Source: JAUSFM01 sp964343705
GTDB taxonomy: Archaea; Nanobdellota; Nanobdellia; Woesearchaeales; UBA12501
Assembly: GCA_964343705.1 (NCBI GenBank)
Contig: CAYFJX010000007.1
Coordinates: 62,001-126,000, forward strand
Length of the DNA: 64,000 nt
Direction of reading: 5' to 3'
Positions 6,344 to 14,010 of this stretch are shown here, one piece after another (the stretch's first letter is position 1; the number at the start of each line of letters is the position of its first letter). The position numbers and the translations under genes are program-made. The notes beneath the pieces were generated by a model. It saw nothing but the letters and a program-made list of their open reading frames with translations. It made no database searches and was not told where the DNA came from.

Positions 6344-7204
6344 ATGGTGAGTTATAAACACATTGCACTTCTGGTAGGAGCACTAGCACTAGGCCCTTCA
6401 GCAGGTTGCAAAAGAACCAAAGAAAAGCCTAGAGTACTACAATGGTCACCTGAATGGCAAGCAGAACACCCTGGTAGACATCTTGCAGATAGTCCTATTG
6501 TTGGTTCACGCGCTCATGAGTATGCGCAAGTTCAAAAAGCATTCAATGGTAATCTACAGGTAGAAGATTTTCTTAATCAATTTAACACATTAGAACTACT
6601 TGCAATAATTCCTGTGGAACACGGCGAGGCTGCACAAACCATTGCTGTTCAAAAAGTTGAAGATCATCTTAAACCATACAAACAAAAAGGTATCACTGCT
6701 GAAACTGTTGCTGAAAAACGGAGGTGGAGTACATTACCTCGTTTTGATAATGGTGTGTGGCGTTGCCCAACAGAGTTTCTTCCTCGTTATGGAATTGTTA
6801 TCTGTGATGTACCTGAAGCAGAATGGTATCTACACACTGTTGTGGCAAATAGTCCCTATGTGGATTCTACAAGGGAACGTGTAGCTCCTGAAGGTGTTTT
6901 TCTTGATCATGAAATATCTCATCTTGAGTTATGGGGAAAAGAAAATACTGATGAAGCAAACTTAACAATACTCGCTGAACTTATTCCTGTTGTAGAAACT
7001 AATTTGTTAATTGATGAACTATACAAAAAGGTGATGGGTCTTCCATTAGATGAGGAAGTTACATATGGTAAAGTGATTATCTGGGGAGAGAGAAGCGCTG
7101 ACACAGGAGAAATTGCACATACCTACAGAGGACTTGTACAACAATATGGCAGTGTTGCAGATGCAGTTGTTTCTCCAGAATCAGTAGCGTTCTTGACAGA
7201 GTAA
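6344..7204 (+). CDS. Lipoprotein with HEISH zinc-metallopeptidase motif
   Basis: A 286-aa exported protein. The N-terminus has a Lys, a hydrophobic run and a lipobox-like PSAGC ending at Cys22, so lipid anchoring at the cell surface is likely. Residues 189-193 are H-E-I-S-H in the context FLDHEISHLEL, the HExxH zinc motif. Acidic residues that could give the third ligand follow (DEANLTILAEL). No further family could be named. The promoter carries the inverted-repeat element shared with the YkuD and 419-aa genes, which links it to the attack locus. It converges on the prepilin-like gene, with one base between the two. Confidence 0.6.
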   Translation: MVSYKHIALLVGALALGPSAGCKRTKEKPRVLQWSPEWQAEHPGRHLADSPIVGSRAHEYAQVQKAFNGNLQVEDFLNQFNTLELLAIIPVEHGEAAQTIAVQKVEDHLKPYKQKGITAETVAEKRRWSTLPRFDNGVWRCPTEFLPRYGIVICDVPEAEWYLHTVVANSPYVDSTRERVAPEGVFLDHEISHLELWGKENTDEANLTILAELIPVVETNLLIDELYKKVMGLPLDEEVTYGKVIIWGERSADTGEIAHTYRGLVQQYGSVADAVVSPESVAFLTE

Positions 7205-7205
7205 A

Positions 7206-8276
7206 TTACTCAGTTACTTCTATTTGTACTAACGCACTATCCCAGTGGCCATCAGAGTCAGTTGCGCGAACTTCAAAGATATGCATCCCAAGATTTTCAG
7301 AATCAAGCACGCCAGTTATGTGTCCTGTTTTAGGATTAACATCAAAAATTTCAGAATCGTCACTGAACAAACTATTGTTTGGATTGTTTGTTATAACATC
7401 AAAAGTAAATGGTCTTCCTAATGTTGCTGTAAGTCTGGTCAACTCGTCATCATTGTGTATTTGTATGTTTTGCGGTGAAGTATCAGTTGCATATTTAGTA
7501 GCAAAAGTAAACAGTGCTTGTTGTTTATTATCATCAAATTTTTCATTGTAAGAAAGTAAGTGAATTGCCACATAGTCTGGGGGTTGATGTGATTCAACAA
7601 CAGAAACTTCAACATCATGTGGAATCATTTGTGTTACACAACTAAGACAATATTCGTCTTTAACAGCATACGCAACATTAGCACTCAAAAGCCACATGTC
7701 AATAAGGCGTGTTTGAATTGATGTTGTGTATTCTTGCAGTGTTATTATTTCTGCATCTTCTTCTGTTGTAATTGTTGTTGGCATGGTAAGTGCTAAGCGT
7801 AGTGTTTGAGAACCTGGTTTAAGATCTGCAATAACCTGAGGTTCACCAAAGGTTACATTATGGCCAGGTAGTAAGAATGTTTCAGTACAATTGCCAAGAC
7901 GGTCTGTTGTAACATGAGCAATGCTTGCACGTACTGTATCCTCGGTTGGGACATGCATTTCATCATGTACTTGATAATAAGGAGCAACTGATACAACACG
8001 TGATCCTTCTGCTGCAAATTCAATAAACTCTTCTGGTGGTTCAGCATAGCCTCCGAGTCTTGCAACATATACGAGTGCTTCTTTTCCAGCGCCTTCAAGA
8101 CAACCACTCACAAATGTTCGAACAATCTTTGCAGTTGTGGCACTAGAAAGTTCTTGTACCTGCGGTTTTTCATGTACCTCTTCATCAGTTTGTAAGACTA
8201 TAAGCATGAGTATTAACAGTACAATACCTACAAGTATGTAGGTGCTTACTTGTCCTTTTTTTGTTTTGATTTTCAT
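7206..8276 (-). CDS. Prepilin-like membrane-anchored protein with cadherin/Ig-like C-terminus (set A)
   Basis: About 356 aa. The start at 8276 gives MKIKTKKGQVSTYILVG followed by a transmembrane segment. This resembles an archaeal class III signal (cleavage after Gly in K-G-Q), but without the usual Glu at +5. The ATG overlaps the stop of the upstream hydrolase frame by 4 bp (ATGA). A longer frame from 8336 exists but lies inside the upstream gene. The middle has paired cysteines (ECLSCVTQ). The last 90 residues resemble dystroglycan-type cadherin or putative-Ig repeats (GRPFTFDV...FDVNPKTGHITGV...ATDSDGHW). Three paralogues lie at 12886, 18137 and 34637. It may display or help export the adjacent enzyme; this role is inferred. 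Confidence 0.7.
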   Translation of the reverse strand: MKIKTKKGQVSTYILVGIVLLILMLIVLQTDEEVHEKPQVQELSSATTAKIVRTFVSGCLEGAGKEALVYVARLGGYAEPPEEFIEFAAEGSRVVSVAPYYQVHDEMHVPTEDTVRASIAHVTTDRLGNCTETFLLPGHNVTFGEPQVIADLKPGSQTLRLALTMPTTITTEEDAEIITLQEYTTSIQTRLIDMWLLSANVAYAVKDEYCLSCVTQMIPHDVEVSVVESHQPPDYVAIHLLSYNEKFDDNKQQALFTFATKYATDTSPQNIQIHNDDELTRLTATLGRPFTFDVITNNPNNSLFSDDSEIFDVNPKTGHITGVLDSENLGMHIFEVRATDSDGHWDSALVQIEVTE

Positions 8277-10348
8277 TGTTGTGTTGTAGACAGTGTTTGT
8301 CCTCTTTTTATTTCTCTTGAGGGAAGTGTTCGACACGATCCAGGTAAGAGCCTATGGCAATGTTTAATGGTTGACCTGCCCCATCCATTGCCATCATTAA
8401 ACACAATTGCTTGAGGAGCTTTTTGTTTGTGCTTTTCTTCCCATTCTGCTCTGATTTCTTTATACACTTGTGTATGTTTAAAATCAGGTCCCATAACTTC
8501 ATCTCTGTTGTAAGGGATATCTCTTCCCCTGGCAAAGTGCTCGAGTGCTCGCAGTGATTCTGAGGGGGGAACATCCTCTACTAGTTTTTTTACTGATCTG
8601 CCACGAATTGCTCGTCGAGCACGATTCCAAGCATCATATCGTGTTTGAAAAAGACCATCGATTTTCAAATTACTGCCTGTAAGGTCATTTAACATTTTTT
8701 GCGTTGCAGCTTTACGTGGACAGTCAATACCGCAATTGTACGCTGAGGTTACTAATCGTACACGATCAGTCCGATCAAGTCCATCAAGTGTCTCTTGGTA
8801 CTCTGCCCATATTCTTCCTAAGTGTCGCTGTCCATGTTTTAATGCTCCATCTTTTGTTGTAAGTTTGTATGGACCTTGACTTTGGAATGGAGTATCCTCA
8901 CCCTGGCGAGCATCGTCTTCATCAGCCCAGACAAAGTCATTTTTTTCAATCTTTCCTTTGTCGACTAATAGTTGCGCGTTTTGTGAGGCAGTGTCTGGAT
9001 AGATTTGATAATAACCTTGACTTAACTCCCATGCAACGAAGTGGGTGGGTGGAAGTACTCGACTTGATTGTATCATTATGGTGTCTGCAACACTTTTTAC
9101 AGATTGATGTTTAGGTTTGCGCAATCGTGATTCTTGTGTTCCTAATAATAATGTTGCATCTTTGAAATCTTCGTATTGATCTTCAGGAATGTTCCACTCG
9201 TTCATACGTGCTCGTGTGGAACGTGGCAGCATTTCTAGCCATTCTTCTGGTGTTTCTGAATCGTAATGGTAACTCATTCGTTCACTGATTTTTCCATCGG
9301 CAGCAATGCCTTCATCAAATCTGCTTGAGTCAAGGAGGGCAAACGCGTCACCTTGTTGTCCTTCTCTAAGAGGGATTGAATAGGGTATGTTTTCTTGTAC
9401 TCTTTGTCTTACTTTTGCTTGTCTCATTTTTTCAGGATCAGGGCGAACATGTTCATACAATGAGAATTCTGGGTGTTCGGTGAAGAATTTTCCGACATCT
9501 TCTAGACGAACGTTATCATGGCCTCTTTCAACAGCTTGTTGAGACTGTTTTTTGCTGTGATACAGATGTGACATGATTGGTTTGGTTACTTTTACAGTGA
9601 CTGGATCATTAAGAATAGTTATTGTCTTTCCACCACTTGTTTTAAATCCAGCATCATGTGATCCAAACGCAGCCAAACGTTGTTTTTTATCTATATTTCC
9701 TGTGAATTGTGCAATTTCATAGTCTGCATCAGTGTCGGTCTTTTTGATTTTGACAGGGTAACTTGCTAGCAATTTTGGATCTTGTACACCAAGTTTCTTC
9801 TGCAAAAATGTCACAATATTTTTCCCAGGTGGTATTGTGTACACTTCTTCTTTTTGCGCAACAATAATTCCAATATGTGAGTTCTTTCGTTTATCCTTGC
9901 CACTTGCCAGCGCTACTGGGTTGAAGACACTACCTTGGCGATACATTGAGATTACATCGCCTGGTTTAAACTGGCCAAAATCATATTGTACTTGTTCCTT
10001 TAATCTATCATCAAATCCGCTAAATGGTTTTTTTGGGTTTAATCGAGGATCACTTTCTTTCCAATACAGAGTTTTTCCTCCTGCTTTTCTAACATTAGAT
10101 GACATTTCCCATGCATCACCATGCCTTCCAGTGTAATGATCAAAGGTTTGTTCTTCCCCTTCATTACCAAACTCTTTGTTCCAGCCACCTTCCATCCGCG
10201 ACCATCGTCGTACAAATCCTGCACAGTGGACTTTTTCTAAGTTCATTTTTGTTGCCATTGCACAGCTTGGGTTAAGTTCTCTTCGTAATGTTCCTTGCGC
10301 AAGACTTTGTGCAACTTCTTTATGTGAAGAACGTTTTAGTGATGCCAC
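8273..10348 (-). CDS. C-terminal half of split peptidoglycan hydrolase: NlpC/P60-like plus lytic-transglycosylase-like
   Basis: A 691-codon frame matching residues about 540 to the end of the 1183-aa protein at 14003. Its first domain has a catalytic Cys context (VHCAGFVRRWSRMEGGW), YTGRHGDAW, and a catalytic His context (NSHIGIIVA), the NlpC/P60 cysteine-peptidase pattern. The second has LLLGTQESRL, a YYQIYP segment and TSAYNCGIDCP, resembling SLT-type lytic transglycosylases (Glu in QES, YNxG). The frame begins at GTG 10348 after an AAGGA. It is nevertheless open upstream to the stop of the preceding frame, and the paralogue is one continuous protein. I therefore read it as separated by a -1 shift. 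It overlaps the prepilin-like gene by 4 bp. Confidence 0.72.
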   Translation of the reverse strand: MASLKRSSHKEVAQSLAQGTLRRELNPSCAMATKMNLEKVHCAGFVRRWSRMEGGWNKEFGNEGEEQTFDHYTGRHGDAWEMSSNVRKAGGKTLYWKESDPRLNPKKPFSGFDDRLKEQVQYDFGQFKPGDVISMYRQGSVFNPVALASGKDKRKNSHIGIIVAQKEEVYTIPPGKNIVTFLQKKLGVQDPKLLASYPVKIKKTDTDADYEIAQFTGNIDKKQRLAAFGSHDAGFKTSGGKTITILNDPVTVKVTKPIMSHLYHSKKQSQQAVERGHDNVRLEDVGKFFTEHPEFSLYEHVRPDPEKMRQAKVRQRVQENIPYSIPLREGQQGDAFALLDSSRFDEGIAADGKISERMSYHYDSETPEEWLEMLPRSTRARMNEWNIPEDQYEDFKDATLLLGTQESRLRKPKHQSVKSVADTIMIQSSRVLPPTHFVAWELSQGYYQIYPDTASQNAQLLVDKGKIEKNDFVWADEDDARQGEDTPFQSQGPYKLTTKDGALKHGQRHLGRIWAEYQETLDGLDRTDRVRLVTSAYNCGIDCPRKAATQKMLNDLTGSNLKIDGLFQTRYDAWNRARRAIRGRSVKKLVEDVPPSESLRALEHFARGRDIPYNRDEVMGPDFKHTQVYKEIRAEWEEKHKQKAPQAIVFNDGNGWGRSTIKHCHRLLPGSCRTLPSREIKRGQTLSTTQQ

Positions 10349-10377
10349 AGGTTCCTTGTCGCCTGCGTCATAGAAGT

Positions 10378-11982
10378 TTATTCCAACGGCACAATTGCTC
10401 TTGGATTATGCATACCTCTTTTTGTAATTAACTTGTTGTCTTTTCCTTTGTACTCTCCTGTGCCGGCGTTAACATCAACATTACCAACAATATCTGCTTT
10501 AATGCCTTTATCCAGGTGAAAAACATGTGCAATACCTTTGTGCGGTCGTAGTGTAACACGTGAGTTCTTACTGAGTTCTTTAAAGTATGCTTTGTTTACT
10601 TGTTCATCCCAAACACCATTAGGTTCAAGCCATCCTTTATCTTTGGAGGTAAACTCGTTTCGTGCATTATATGCGTTTTGCCATGCAACAAGTGCTTGAT
10701 GTGTTCGACCGTCAAACTGACCAGTGGCAGGCACGCCGAGTACGTCTTGTATTATTGCAACGTTTTTACCTTCGTTACTTGCTGTGTCGTAATAATATCC
10801 TTTTCTATAGGTGGTGCCTTGTAGGTTGAGAAAAAAGTTTGTTGGTTTTCCTGCTAGTACTTTGAGAGGGTCAAGAACCACTTCATATGCATTGCGATGC
10901 TTTCCAGTTGCGTACATTCGTGAGTTATCTGATGCAAAGAAAACTGTATTACCTTGTTGGTAATCTGTTCCTCCACCTGGTGCTCCTTTTTCAAGTAAGA
11001 CACGCACACGACTGTTAAGACTTTTAACTTTGTATCCATTAACATAGGCTGTGTTTCCAGGTTCAACGTGAAGATCTTGTTTAAAATTAATGCCATCATT
11101 TTCAACATCGTGAAGTGAGAAGGTACCTCCTATTTTTTGAGGGATTCCTCGTATTTTTGTAGGGTAAGTAAAGCGATACCTGTCTGGTTTTCCATTCTTT
11201 CCTTTTAGAATTACCATGTTTGCTGCTTTACTAAATGTAAAGTCACCAAACTGTGATGTTCTAAGTTGTACATCTCCTTTGCTATTAATGCTAAATATGC
11301 TTCGGCGAACTTCAACTCCGTCGAGTGTCCCTTGCATAAGATGCATTTTTCCTTTATGCTCATTTACTGTGCCAGTGAATGTGTACCAATGTGGTGGATC
11401 TTGTTTTGAATCTTTTGGAATGAACTTTATTGTATTGTCTGGTTGTACTGCAAAGGCATATTTTTTTGCTAGTTTTTCTACAGCAATCTCTCCGTTTTTT
11501 GCCTTAATAGTTCCATGACGGGTATATTCTTGTACATCACCATCCATAACAATGGCAACTCCTTTAGAAATAAGATATTTTGAAAAGGAGATTTTGTTAT
11601 TATTGACATTTTTTGCTTGTTGTACAAAGAACTTTTTTGCAACGTGCTGCTCATCTTTGAGTGTGGCACTACCAACAGAAAAAGATGATCTTCGAATAAA
11701 GTCTTCTGCATAGATTCTAACAAAGCTTCTGTCAAAGAAACGAAGTTGTTCTTGCCTGTTCAATTTTTTCCATGCACCAAAATGAGCAAAATCACTATCT
11801 TGTGATTTGTGTAAGTTAAGGAGGTCTTGAGCAGTTGGTGCTTCTAGTTGCATAAATGCATCTACTGTTTCTATTCTTTTGTTGGTGTCTTCTGCGTTGA
11901 CCGTTTGTAGAATGAGGATTGTAAATATTACTAGTGTAAAAATTAGACTTACTACTTTACTTGTTTGTTTTTGATAGGACAT
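10378..11982 (-). CDS. N-terminal half of split peptidoglycan hydrolase: signal peptide, beta domain, PG-binding domain
   Basis: A 534-aa exported protein. Residues 1-31 form a signal peptide or anchor ending TVNAEDT. A short helical part (QLEAPTAQDLLNLHKSQDSD) and a long beta-rich region follow. Around residues 405-475 is a clear PG_binding_1 domain (NVAIIQDVLGVPATGQFDGR, then ALVAWQNAYN). It matches the first 520 residues of the intact paralogue. The frame stops at TAA 10378-10380 in NPRAIVPLE. Re-reading one base there gives INFYDAGDKEPVASL, in register with the paralogue's FTMTALDSKGNEIATM. It is therefore probably one gene of about 1236 codons broken by a missing base, either a real mutation or an assembly error. 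Confidence 0.72.
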   Translation of the reverse strand: MSYQKQTSKVVSLIFTLVIFTILILQTVNAEDTNKRIETVDAFMQLEAPTAQDLLNLHKSQDSDFAHFGAWKKLNRQEQLRFFDRSFVRIYAEDFIRRSSFSVGSATLKDEQHVAKKFFVQQAKNVNNNKISFSKYLISKGVAIVMDGDVQEYTRHGTIKAKNGEIAVEKLAKKYAFAVQPDNTIKFIPKDSKQDPPHWYTFTGTVNEHKGKMHLMQGTLDGVEVRRSIFSINSKGDVQLRTSQFGDFTFSKAANMVILKGKNGKPDRYRFTYPTKIRGIPQKIGGTFSLHDVENDGINFKQDLHVEPGNTAYVNGYKVKSLNSRVRVLLEKGAPGGGTDYQQGNTVFFASDNSRMYATGKHRNAYEVVLDPLKVLAGKPTNFFLNLQGTTYRKGYYYDTASNEGKNVAIIQDVLGVPATGQFDGRTHQALVAWQNAYNARNEFTSKDKGWLEPNGVWDEQVNKAYFKELSKNSRVTLRPHKGIAHVFHLDKGIKADIVGNVDVNAGTGEYKGKDNKLITKRGMHNPRAIVPLE

Positions 11983-12073
11983 TCGATTCCTCTTTTTAGC
12001 ATGCAGACTACATGCAAGTGCAATTATTGGGAACTTTATTTATAAATATTCTGTAGAAATCTATAAGAGACCA

Positions 12074-12736
12074 TCAAGGCAGAGCTTTAACTATGGTAAT
12101 TGGTGATCCTTCCTTTAGTAAGCCTGCGTGAACATAGCTTTCAAGTTTGTCCATCTCGTTGTTTGTTACTACAACGCAGCCTTCACTAAAAACAGTTCGG
12201 GATCCGTGGCCATGTATTTCAATATAACTTCCTACTGTGTCATCTGGTCCAACAAGACCATTTTTTTGTTGCATGGCAAAGTCTGCGTTGTCTTCTGCGT
12301 TTGGGTAGTTAAGAAGAAGTGCTTTGTAAAACTTGGTGAATCCTTTTCCTTTTACTCTTTGAATTTTGTATTTTCCTTCTGGAGTTGTCATGTCTCCTTC
12401 TTTACGTTTGTCGTTGAAGGCATTTGCGCCAAGTTTTACTTTATACTGTTCTGTTGTTGTTCCACCACAAATAAGGTCTAGTGTTCGTGCTCCTTTATTC
12501 ACTATGATACCACATTCTCCTGTTTTTTGAGTTTCAGCAATAGTGTCTTGTACTTGTTCTTCATAGAGCTTCAGCTGAGTAGGGGATATACTATTTTTGA
12601 CCATTGTGTAGGTCATTACCTGACTTGCAGCATACCAAGCTGCATCTCCTACTGCTTTTCGCCATGAAGGGACTGCAGCTGCCACGACTAGCTCTAAAGT
12701 TAGGATTGCGGTAGCTACGGCTGTTCTGAGTCTCAT
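12074..12736 (-). CDS. Exported YkuD-type L,D-transpeptidase-like protein
   Basis: A 220-aa protein with an N-terminal hydrophobic signal or anchor (TAVATAILTLELVVAAAVP). The YkuD core runs from about residue 75. It has a strand pair (CGIIVNKGARTLDLI), TTPEGKYKI, H175 in IEIHGHGS and the catalytic S184-E-G-C187 (SEGCVVVTN), the family's H...S-x-G-C signature. Such enzymes act on bacterial peptidoglycan stem peptides. Archaea lack murein, so a bacterial target is likely. It is first in the minus-strand set ahead of the split hydrolase, 91 bp upstream, and its promoter bears the best copy of the shared inverted repeat. Confidence 0.78.
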   Translation of the reverse strand: MRLRTAVATAILTLELVVAAAVPSWRKAVGDAAWYAASQVMTYTMVKNSISPTQLKLYEEQVQDTIAETQKTGECGIIVNKGARTLDLICGGTTTEQYKVKLGANAFNDKRKEGDMTTPEGKYKIQRVKGKGFTKFYKALLLNYPNAEDNADFAMQQKNGLVGPDDTVGSYIEIHGHGSRTVFSEGCVVVTNNEMDKLESYVHAGLLKEGSPITIVKALP

Positions 12737-12760
12737 ATCTGTCTAGGTAAGAATTTCCCC

Positions 12761-12800
12761 TTTATAAACCTTTCTATTTATAACCACTTGTAAGTGGTTA
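12761..12800 (-). promoter_or_regulatory. YkuD promoter with perfect 20-bp inverted repeat, BRE and TATA
   Basis: TAACCACTT-GT-AAGTGGTTA at 12781-12800 has two perfect 9-bp arms. On the minus strand it is followed by six bases, GAAAGG (BRE, 12769-12774) and TTTATAAA (TATA, 12761-12768), 24 nt before the ATG. The site also lies upstream of the divergent gene at 12886 and could control both. Confidence 0.7.
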
Positions 12801-12840
12801 AATTGTGGTTATTTTGTGTGGGGGAAAAAATACAAGAAAA

Positions 12841-12848
12841 TTTATAAA
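12841..12848 (+). promoter_or_regulatory. TATA box TTTATAAA of prepilin-like/hydrolase set B
   Basis: Preceded by AGAAAA (BRE-like) and 37 nt before the ATG at 12886. That leaves room for a short leader carrying AAAGGGG before the start. The shared inverted repeat lies about 40 bp further upstream. Confidence 0.5.
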
Positions 12849-12885
12849 TGATATTGGGTCTAATTACGTTGTAAAAGGGGCTTAG

Positions 12886-14010
12886 ATGGGGATTCAAAAA
12901 AAGGGGCAGTTATCACTGTATATGTTAGTAGGTATTGTACTTCTAATTGTGCTTCTTCTGTTGCTTAATGCAGATGAAGAGATTCTGTCAGATGACACAC
13001 CTCCTGATACAAGCTTAGTTACTAAAACAGTGCATACAGGTGTTTCAACATGTCTTGAACACACTGGGCGTATGGGAATGCTCTTTGTTGCTGGCCGTGG
13101 AGGGTATTTTGTCCCACCAGATGACTACCTTGATTTTGCGGGAGAAGACTCACTTGTTGTGTCTAGCATACCATACTACCAAGTAGAGCATCAACTACAT
13201 GTTCCAACTATTGAAACAGTGCAGGAATCTGTTGCTAGCTTTGTCAAAAATAGAATACACGAGTGTGTAGCAGGGATCGAGGTTGAAGGTCATGATATTA
13301 CCTATGAAGAAGCAACAGTTGATGTAACAATTTCAACACAGGTTGGTGTAGATATTGCATCAGTAAAACTACATCTGCCAACAGTGGTTAGATCAATTGA
13401 GTCACAGCGTGAAACACGAATCACAAACTACAATGCTCATATCCCAACGCGCATTGGTTCTGCTCTGCAGATTGCACAATCCATTGTTGAAGATAACAAA
13501 GATGAACTGTGCCTCAGTTGCCTTGTACAAAATACACCGAAGGATATGTATTTGCTTACGTTTGAAAGTAACCAACCACCCCATTATGTTGTGGTGTACC
13601 AACTAATGTACAATGAAACTTTTAGTAGGGAAGAATTTGTAGATGAAAAACACAGATCAATCTTTAAGTTTGCTGCAAAGTATGAATCAGATGAACATGA
13701 ATACAAAAAGAAAGTTCGGATTATTAACACAGAAGAGTATGATAATCTAACAGCACAAGTTGGAAAGCCATTTTCTTACACAGTGCAAACAAACAGTGAT
13801 TCTGACTATTTGGCTGAAAGAGGCATTGTTTTTTCAGACAATTCTGATTTTTTTGATGTCGATCCAGTGACAGGAGAAATTCACTTTACACCGACGACAA
13901 ATACACGATCGCACTTGTTTACCATTAAAGTAACAGATGCAACTGGGGAGTGGGACAGTGCTCTTGGACACATGGAAGTAACTGATGGAAGTGAGGTGAC
14001 AAATGAATAA
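12886..14010 (+). CDS. Prepilin-like membrane-anchored protein with cadherin/Ig-like C-terminus (set B)
   Basis: A 374-aa paralogue of the protein at 7206. The N-terminus MGIQKKGQLSLYMLVG leads into a hydrophobic helix, a class III-like signal/anchor. Cysteines in STCLEHTG, IHECVAG and ELCLSCLVQ are at matching places in set A. The C-terminal about 90 residues are cadherin/Ig-like (KPFSYTVQTN, FDVDPVTGEIHFTP, IKVTDATGEWDSALG). Its last 8 bp overlap the hydrolase gene, whose ribosome-binding site (GAGGTGA) lies in its 3' end. The two are co-translated and probably act together. Confidence 0.72.
   Translation: MGIQKKGQLSLYMLVGIVLLIVLLLLLNADEEILSDDTPPDTSLVTKTVHTGVSTCLEHTGRMGMLFVAGRGGYFVPPDDYLDFAGEDSLVVSSIPYYQVEHQLHVPTIETVQESVASFVKNRIHECVAGIEVEGHDITYEEATVDVTISTQVGVDIASVKLHLPTVVRSIESQRETRITNYNAHIPTRIGSALQIAQSIVEDNKDELCLSCLVQNTPKDMYLLTFESNQPPHYVVVYQLMYNETFSREEFVDEKHRSIFKFAAKYESDEHEYKKKVRIINTEEYDNLTAQVGKPFSYTVQTNSDSDYLAERGIVFSDNSDFFDVDPVTGEIHFTPTTNTRSHLFTIKVTDATGEWDSALGHMEVTDGSEVTNE

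Noticed and set aside
8277..8336. Longer N-terminus for the set A prepilin-like protein
   Set aside because: The extra 20 residues lie inside the preceding gene and would place the K-G-Q signal internally. The ATGA overlap and the paralogues support the start at 8276.
10370..10384. Programmed -1 ribosomal frameshift
   Set aside because: No slippery heptamer or clear downstream stimulator at TTGGAATAAAC. A missing base by mutation or assembly explains the split more simply.
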